Shown piece after piece: positions 57,109 through 64,000 of a DNA stretch of 64,000 nucleotides (positions within the stretch are counted from its first letter, which is position 1; each line of letters begins with the position of its first letter). Source of the DNA: Podaxis mareebaensis (lineage: Eukaryota > Basidiomycota > Agaricomycetes > Agaricales > Agaricaceae); NCBI GenBank assembly GCA_018524725.1, contig JAEUWP010000436.1:415700-479699 (forward strand), in the 5' to 3' direction. The notes under the pieces are model-generated. The model ran no database searches, was not told the origin of the DNA, and worked only from the letters and a program-made list of their open reading frames with translations. Made by a program: the position numbers and the translations under genes.

Positions 57109-58790
57109 AGTCATCTAATCCTTCAAAACACCCATGAGCAGAGACTATATCAATTGTCCTTAACATCATGGGGTATCAAACAATCAGTCCTGACATTGTC
57201 AATAATCTCATGGACTATATAGAGGTGCTGAGCCTTTATTCAAAGTGTGTTAGGGTATGTCTTGGGCTCTGATTTCTGGTAACTCTGATTAATCATAATT
57301 CAAAAAGTCCAGGAAGAGTTTTCTTGCTGATTACATGGGGACACTTCCATGGAAAGCATACACCATTACCAATGGCATGCCTTGTTAAGAATATTCTTTC
57401 TTTGAATGTATTGTCTAGGCAGCTGACCACCAGAGTACAACCCCATGAAGCACATGAGGATTTAATGATCTATAATTTTCCTTGCTATTGGCCTGAATGC
57501 AGGGCTTGTTTCAATGCCCTCATAGTCTGTCAAGCACATCTAGTTCAATATTGGCATTGATGGATGGCTAGATGCAAGTGCACAGAAGCCAACAGGTGGA
57601 ATTCCCTTTTTATTTATAGATTATTTTTTGCACTTTTTGCTGGTCATGGCTTGTACAGAGCCATTGGGTCATGACCTTTCCACTACATCTGTGTTATTTA
57701 ACTCATACAATATGAACTATCCTCAGCAGCAATTCATACCCACTTCTTATAAGAACCAGAGGGTGTGATTGACAACTGTGTGGACATGCTTTCTTCAGTT
57801 GAGAGGTGCTGAAGTTCTGTCAGCTCTAGAATGATTGCAGTTGAGAGCCACAAAAGATGGTAAGTACTTTCAGAAGGGTGATTATAACAAAGAGAGCATT
57901 CTGATATTAATTTCCACATTCAAAGATGGGGGTGGCAGTGTACTCATGGTGAAAAGGCCAAAAAGAATATCATACATCAACTACATCAACTGCAATGCAG
58001 ATATACATCTATAGGTGTTATCTGAAGGACAAGGCACCAAGCAAAGCCACAAAGATGATCAAAAGAAGAAAGGACCCATATAGGACAAGGAACATTTAAC
58101 ACTGATCTGATCTACAGGTGTTATCTAAGGGACAAAGTACAGAGCAAAACTACAAAGGTGGTCAAAGAAGAAAGGGCTATTCCTTGGCATCCACAGCAGC
58201 AGTAAGTAGTTGAGGAATGCTAGTATAATGCAATTAGGAGTGATATGAGTTAACAATGTAGCTAATAAAGTGAGCCCAAATAAGTCTGACCCCAGAATAG
58301 AACAAGGAATCATGCAAGAAGGAAAGAGATGTCAAGCATCACCCCTGGTCTTGTTTTGTGTTTCATCATTGCCATTTCTCCAAGTAAGCCAATGTTGAAT
58401 TTCATGAGCTCTAATAGATATGAGAGCAGTGAAATGGGCTTCACATCCAGGCCAGTGGCAATGAAATGCATGCAATTCTGTAACAACTGTCACAGGCTGT
58501 TGTGGCTTTGAATGCTTTCAATCCATGTTTGAGTGTCTTGATCTTGGGGAAAAAGGCAATTGTATCTCAGGAGGTGATGGACAGCCAGCACCAATGTACT
58601 GATTTGAGGAGAGCCTGTGGAAATGGGTGGCAAAACTCTGTTTTTGAGATTTTCCTGACAAAGTAGGAACTGGGTTATCAGCTGTCTTCACCAGTACTGG
58701 GGGTTGTGATATTTTCTATAATTGATGCTCCTCAGCCTCCAGATAATCAATTAAGCTGTTTACTCAGTCAGGGCCAAGGATTTGGGATGT
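57109..58790. other. CpG-depleted interval with a short local duplication
   Basis: No gene or domain is recognised. A segment of about 70 bp starting AGGTGTTATCTGAAGGACAA (near 58,014) recurs about 100 bp further on as AGGTGTTATCTAAGGGACAA, imperfectly. The stretch is likely decayed mobile DNA. Confidence 0.4.
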
Positions 58791-58799
58791 CATGATGCT

Positions 58800-59830
58800 G
58801 AGGACAATAGAAATGGTTGATGCTGTAGGTCTCTTTGATGGTTCAAATGCCCAACATCATTTTAACAATGCCCACACTAAATCATTGATCTCAGGAGGCT
58901 GCTGTGGCAAGGAATGTTGCACTAATCACAGAACAACTGTAGCATCATTCCACAGGTCATCAAAGGGAATCCTCTGGGTGAAGACCTGAGCAGACATTGA
59001 ACAAATACTGTAATATGCACTGTGGTGAAGATAGAGCCCTCACTTGAAGAATAGTCATACCAAATGCCCATATATCAGATGCAGTTGTGGGCAATAGCTC
59101 ATGTTCATAGAGAAGTTCTAGTGCCATCTATCTACAGGTGCCACTGACAGCAGAAGGCATATATCCCAAGATGAAGAGCATCTTGGCAGAGCCAAAATCA
59201 CTCAGACAGGCATGATGATCATCAGTGACTAGGATATTGGCCTACAAGTTTCGTCAGTGTGAAAGAGAGCAACAAATGAAGGGTGATCCCACAGCTTTGA
59301 TATTACCATGTGCAATGGCATTGGGTTTAAGGTTGTGTAGATACTCTAATGTGACAGCAACCTCACACAGGTGGGGAGTTGTGCCTTCATCAGAGGGATG
59401 AATTTGAGTGAAAATTGGATGGCTTTACCAGCTCAAGCTTGTCTACCCCTGGATTTTCTGGCAAAAAATGGACAAGGTCACCATTCTTGTAGTATGGCAT
59501 GATAAGACCTGGAGAATCTTGATTGAAAATCAAACTGTGCAATGGCACAATGCATGGATGGCAGAGTTGGGACTACAATTCTGACTCTCACAGAAACTGC
59601 TATGGAATAAGGCTTTCAGCTAGTATCACAAGGACTGCAAGAAGTGTGCACCACCTTACAGGCACATTTGAGTGCTGCTTTGTCACTCCAGGTAGACCTG
59701 CAGATAAGCTTAATGGCAACCTGTTGAGTCAGATGTCAATTTCTCTTGAATACAAAAGAGGACCAAGGTTCACTAACTGTGACACTATCACCTAGCTTCT
59801 GGGTCCATTGTCCTCAGTATACATTGGCCA
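58800..59830 (-). pseudogene. Decayed protein kinase domain
   Basis: On the minus strand the pieces of a kinase fold appear in the right order. VAIKLICRSTWSDKAAL resembles the VAIK strand, PGLIMPYYKNGDLVHFLPEN the hinge, ANILVTDDHHACLSDFGSAK the catalytic loop and DFG, and MALELLYEHELLPTTASDIW plus AFGM subdomains VIII-IX. The HRD-type Asp is missing, and stops interrupt the frame, including a TAG in place of the expected Trp before MALELL. It is therefore a pseudogene, probably of the expanded kinase families of mushrooms. The open stretch at 59,891-60,277 may be its N-terminal region. Confidence 0.68.
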
Positions 59831-60277
59831 GCCTGCCACAGGCAAAATAGCAAGAATCAGACTTATGAATGCCTTCCAGAATAGGATCCATCAATCTTTG
59901 TGCAGCTGACATTGTAGTTTTGGAGACACAGAGAGAGATGGTGGAGATGGATAGTATCGTTCATGCAGCATTACTGGCCGATCACTGGCATATGGCCACA
60001 CATCCCTGGCATGATGTTTGCTACATACATCAAATTTCTTCTCAAATGAAGGTATCCATTTCAGATCAAAGCACCTGAACCCAATCCCAAGGTGGAAGAG
60101 CATTCTTGAGGTCTCTGAATTAATGTAACGCATAAAACCCAGATCAGGACTGGAGGACACTTGGGATGATAATTCCACTCCAGGTCTTGGGCCAAAATGT
60201 AGCTTATGCCATTGGTCTGGGGTCTTCTCCATCCTTCCAACCCATCTTGATTGATGAATCAATAATTCCTGCAACAA

Positions 60278-61317
60278 GGGCTATTTGCGAACGGATCTAC
60301 CTGTGGAAAGGAGTTGATAAAGATAGACGTGTTTGGGCATTATAGTATTACAGCAACCCGTGGAACTACCTATCCCTGCCAAGATAACGTTCTAATTAGA
60401 AAGGAGGAACGGGGGTGTCTACCCTTTCTAATTAGAGGCCTTTGATGTGAAATTCGTATACAATGCTTATACAAGGCTTAACAATGGGAAAATATACTTA
60501 GGGTTCTCACTGCCTCTGGCTATCGGTAATCACTGCCGATGATGATGCCCACCTGTGTGATTGCTGTTGCCTGATCCTCCCTGACCTCTAGTTGGCCCCA
60601 CCTAGTGTTGGACCCTTTTCGGGTTTCCCACCTGCTGCCTGCTCCCACCCTCAAATTTCATGTGACTGATTAAAAGATAAGAAAATTCACCAAATCTCGG
60701 CTCTCTTCAGCAATGGAAACATCCAACCAAGATCAGGATGACATTGATCTCGCTCTTTGCCACCCGATCTCTTCCCCTTGTGCCGCCTCGCTGTCGCTCC
60801 AGGCTGCCAGTTGCCAGTGCCCACCCCTGACTCCCTCCTCCCATCAGATTTCACATGATTGATTAAGAGATAAGAAATCCTCCATCAATCATTGGCTCTC
60901 CCCAGCATTCAGCAACATCTGGAGGCACAGCAGGATGACATACTCCCTTTTCTTCATAGGGGTGGCCACATTGATCAACAAAGGTTGCATCGTATGACGC
61001 GTCCTCACATGATCACATGGACACCACACTTGACCTCCCCTGAGCATGGCTAAATATATAATTATTATCATGATAAACAGTCCAACAAATCTGTAGAGAG
61101 CATGAGCTTGAGTGTTTGTTAAGCTTGAGTGTAGTGTTTGGTCTTTCTGCACTTCCTTGGTTCAAACGCAATCTATTGTGTGCATCAGCAGGGCCGAATT
61201 GATCCATGTATAAGTGTGTTGATAATTGATGCATTAATGATGGCTTGCCCCCAGTGCCTGCCCAATTACTTGGGAAAACCTAGACTAAAGTATTCGTAAT
61301 ATATTAACAATAATATA
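60278..61317. other. Intergenic region at the right edge of the transposon island
   Basis: It contains a perfect hairpin (60391-60436) and two diverged copies of a short motif. TTTCATGTGACTGATTAAAA near 60,656 recurs as TTTCACATGATTGATTAAGA near 60,849. CpG returns to ordinary levels here. I see no gene. Confidence 0.45.
60391..60436. repeat. Perfect inverted repeat, 14-bp arms
   Basis: Arms TCTAATTAGAAAGG (60391-60404) and CCTTTCTAATTAGA (60423-60436) are exact reverse complements around an 18-base loop. Each arm also contains the palindrome TCTAATTAGA. It could be a transposon end, a footprint or a structured site. Confidence 0.7.
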
Positions 61318-62973
61318 TCACTCATTCACTACACCATAATCCTCTACTACTGGCCTACTCTTAGGGGCCATCCTCTTCCTGTGCTTCACAGTGGTAGAGC
61401 GAGGGTCCTCACCCTCGCTGTTATTTGGATTGGCATTCTCATGAGTGACCTTCTTCCTTGGCTTCCTTGTTTTGACGACAGGCTGCTCTTTTAGTTGATT
61501 AGCAAGGGCACTAACCTCTTGCTGGTTCATCGGTGCCCAGAAACATTCACCACAACATAATGCATTGTGGAGCGTGTGAATCTCATATAAGGTGGTGATG
61601 TTCCCAGGTACAACAAACTTCACCCCCTCCAGCCATCCACAAAGCTGTACCTTCCACCAAGACCGGATATCAACATCATAGTAATGATAGCTCATTACAA
61701 CATCTCAGCGATTCAGGATCTCTCCTAGGGTTCTCTGTAAGCACTGTTTTTCATAGTATTGACAAAGTACTTACTCAGCTTTTGTGAGATGGTTTCTGAG
61801 CACTCACTCTGCAGTCTCAATAGCTCGTTCTTGACTTTCTCTACAAGAATACTGGTCAGGTATGTTATCCCCCCATCATAAAAGTACTCACTATCACCTT
61901 TTGTACAGGACCACAACTCTAATTTGTGACCCATCTCACCGGCCGTAGTTTGCAGCACTTCAGGGAGGAAACTGAGGGCACCTGGAGTCGAGACCCATTC
62001 AGGCTGCATTGAGTCATTAACGTGCGACCTCAAGAAGAAAGTGAACCCTGTGATTCTGGTTCTGCTTCTGAGTGCTGTTATCTACCGCAACAAGCACCCA
62101 TGAGTTTCTTCACTTGTGATGTGCATAAGTGAGTAACTCACCTCCTGTTCGATACGATGGACTGTGGATTGATAGTCCAGGGTGGCAGCCCTGTTGTCAA
62201 TCCTTGCTCCCATCCTTTTTACTCCCTTTTCCTCCTCTAGCATGTGGATCAACTCCGCCTCCTGTTCCTTGGTGAGACTTTGAAGCTCAGGATCATTCTT
62301 CACCACTGCCTGGATCTCCTGCAAACAGAAATGGTTTCCTTGTGAACAGCCTACCACATACTGTTGAGTTGCATCTTGTTATACATGCCAGCACTGCATA
62401 CTAACTGTTATTCATTTGCTTCCTCTTCCAAGCTACCTTTGCATTATACAGATTCGTGGCATGGCGTTTCTTGTAGAGAGTTTGGTTGTTCATCAACTTT
62501 GAGATGTATTCGGGCTTGCGATGATATTTCGAAGCGAGCTCCTCCATTATCTTCGACTGCGACTCCCTATACAAGGTGAGATCGTTGATGAACTCGTTTT
62601 GTTTCTCCTGTCTAATTGCATGAGCTACTTGTGCAGATTGTTTGTCATAGGGTCTTGCATTCTTTTGAGCAGGTGGGATAATGGGCAGCAATGGATTACG
62701 AGCGGCATGGGAGGCAAACGAATGGATGGGATCAGTGACGGTGAAGTGGCAATTGGCTGCCTGGATGTCTGGCCTGACAGCTAATGAGGTCGCTGTGGCT
62801 GGTGATGACTGAAGAGGTGGAGGTGGGTGTACAGTGATTCTGTCATTGTTACTGCTATGTTCTTGAGAGCGCATATTGGAAATGTCATTCATGGGTGAGG
62901 GGATAACAAGCACAGAGTGCATGGTATGTTTGATTTTTTTATTTTCTCTTTTTTGCTTGATTGCAAAGTGCAT
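61318..62973 (-). CDS. Uncharacterised basidiomycete-expanded family protein (LCGWxEGVKF motif)
   Basis: I know this type only as a multi-copy, uncharacterised family in Agaricomycetes. The N-terminal exon has a Ser/Pro-rich start (MHSVLVIPSPMNDIS) and a helical end (LASKYHRKPEYISKLMNNQT, LYKKRHATNLYNAKVAWKRK). The next exon is charged and helical (LTKEQEAELIHMLEEEKGVK). The third reads FTFFLRSHVNDSMQPEWVST then KYFVNTMKN. The last reads VQLCGWLEGVKFVVPGNITT, IHTLHNALCCGECFWAPMNQ and a basic tail (KTRKPRKKVTHENANPN). The family often lies near mobile DNA, as here. Exon joins at about 62,080, 62,357 and 61,720 are approximate. The start could be the ATG at 62,973 or at 62,922. Confidence 0.6.
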
Positions 62974-63484
62974 TCACCAACTCACAATTTTCCAGCAGGT
63001 TATGAAATTCCGTTCATGCTACACCTAGGCAGGAAAAATCGGCTGGCTCCCACTCCTGTCACACTTGACTGAAACTGTTCAAATGCAAGAGCTGCTCTTT
63101 TACACGTGTCAGCCCAGCCTGCTGCAGTGTTGTCATGTAAGCATCTCCCTCTTGAATGTGGCCAGGCTAATCGTTCTTCTCAACAGCCTGGATAATCAAT
63201 GATGAGTCAGTCTGAGCCAACAATGTCGGTAAGCTTCTGATTCCATTTTCCCTGAAACATTATCAAATCAGATTTACCTTTGACACTTTCCATTCTATTG
63301 GTTCCACTCCAGTGATTCTCCAAGTATCTCCATTGTGAATTGCAACTGAACCCTTTTCAAACTGACTTGAAAAAAAAAATCCTTGCATCTTCCCCCCACC
63401 ATCTCATGCCATGAGCCATATGTCTACGTCTTCTCTTGAATATCTCCACTAACCCTAACTGCAGGTTCTCGTTCTGATGAACAC
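62974..63484. other. Divergent intergenic region
   Basis: About 0.5 kb between the starts of the last two genes, which point away from each other. It has a poly-A run near 63,371 and no gene I can support. Confidence 0.4.
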
Positions 63485-64000
63485 ATGACAGCTCCTCCAG
63501 ACTACATGTCAAGCTCTACTCCTTACGAAATAATCACTATTTCTTCAGGTAGTGAGAGCAAAAATTCACCTCACAGGCAGTCTGCTTGTATTGCTACATA
63601 AGTCTCACAGCTTCAAATCTCCCTTATCTTGCTAACTGTAGTTTCACATGTAGCAAGAAGACAGCACCCAGGAGGCTGAAAGCTCCATCATCCTCAGCTC
63701 CCTCACGTTTGTCTCCACATAATAAATGTCAGGTCTTGTCTACAGAAGCAAAGGTGACACCTTCAGTGATCAGAAAACCTCCCTTGCCATGAGTGCCCCA
63801 GCTTGTTCTTCTTCAGCTACTAATGACTCTTGTAGGAGCATTGACCCCAAGTTGCGACAGCTCTTCTTGAGCCAGGTCCCAGTGCCAACAGCTGAGGCCC
63901 CTGCAGCTCGCACCCCTTCGACATTGTGAGTCACGCTATATCCTAACGACACCTTCACTTACTGACCTACATATAGTCATGACAATATTGTTGATCCTGA
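63485..64000 (+). CDS. Hypothetical protein, 5' part only (runs off the window)
   Basis: The first exon may start MTAPPDYMSSSTPYEIITIS, followed by a Ser/acidic stretch. Later exons read KKTAPRRLKAPSSSAPSRLS and, after an intron, LAMSAPACSSSATNDSCRSI and DPKLRQLFLSQVPVPTAEAP. A clean GT-AG intron (63928-63977) joins TF to HDNIVDP, which is still open at the window edge. The Ser/Pro/Lys-rich N-terminus resembles disordered leaders of transposon-associated mushroom proteins. I cannot assign a function, and the joins between 63,560 and 63,730 are uncertain. Confidence 0.45.

Noticed and set aside
1..64000. CRISPR arrays, bacterial operons, riboswitches or plasmid origins
   Set aside because: Intron-rich eukaryotic genes throughout; no regularly spaced repeats or prokaryotic signals were seen.

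Overview
This window is nuclear DNA from a filamentous basidiomycete, most likely an Agaricomycete. Genes are compact and lie on both strands. Most are split by many introns of about 45-65 nt that start GT and end AG. The gene set is eukaryotic: FCF1, HRD3/SEL1L, oligoribonuclease, mitochondrial CPA2 and PAL. Several families are typical of mushroom-forming fungi. I derived the exon joins by hand, by matching reading frame, splice sites and family motifs. They are therefore models and not transcript evidence.

Region 1 (about 1-40,240) is the gene-rich part. In order it holds: a DUF1917/BLES03-like protein (minus); the rRNA-processing PIN nuclease FCF1 (minus); phenylalanine ammonia-lyase (plus); a fructosyl-amine/saccharopine-oxidase-type flavoenzyme (plus); the large subunit of arginine-specific mitochondrial carbamoyl-phosphate synthase (minus); a TmpA-type membrane protein (plus); oligoribonuclease REX2 (minus), head-to-head with a PTAR1-like prenyltransferase-alpha repeat protein (plus); the ERAD adaptor HRD3/SEL1L (plus); a DEK_C-SWIB chromatin protein (plus); a C2H2 zinc-finger protein (minus); a secreted double-psi-beta-barrel protein (plus); a SAP plus ankyrin-like repeat protein (minus); two hypothetical proteins (minus); and a D-2-hydroxyacid dehydrogenase (minus). 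PAL, the flavoenzyme and CPA2 all act on amino acids or their derivatives, but nothing in the sequence shows that they work as a cluster.

Region 2 (about 40,635-60,280) is a nested transposon island. CpG is rare there, while TG and CA are abundant. It opens with a 0.95-kb internally deleted pogo/Tc1-mariner-type element flanked by TA. Next is an old plus-strand Ty3/gypsy element whose LTR starts at 42,573. A complete sister element on the minus strand (42,970-53,213) has inserted into that LTR. Its two LTRs are 1,369 bp each and it is flanked by CTCCA duplications. An unrelated 800-bp solo LTR (53,736-54,535, CTCCC duplication) sits in the same old LTR. The young element encodes gag, protease, RT, RNase H, integrase and a chromodomain. 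Each LTR also carries an open frame of about 275 codons, and a related frame is still readable in the old LTR. Differences between the two young LTRs are largely TG in one copy against CA in the other, which is what independent decay of ancestral CpG sites would give. A protein kinase pseudogene at about 58.8-59.8 kb has been eroded in the same landscape.

Region 3 (about 60,280-64,000) returns to more ordinary sequence. It holds one uncharacterised gene of a basidiomycete-expanded family (minus) and the start of another hypothetical gene (plus) that runs off the window.
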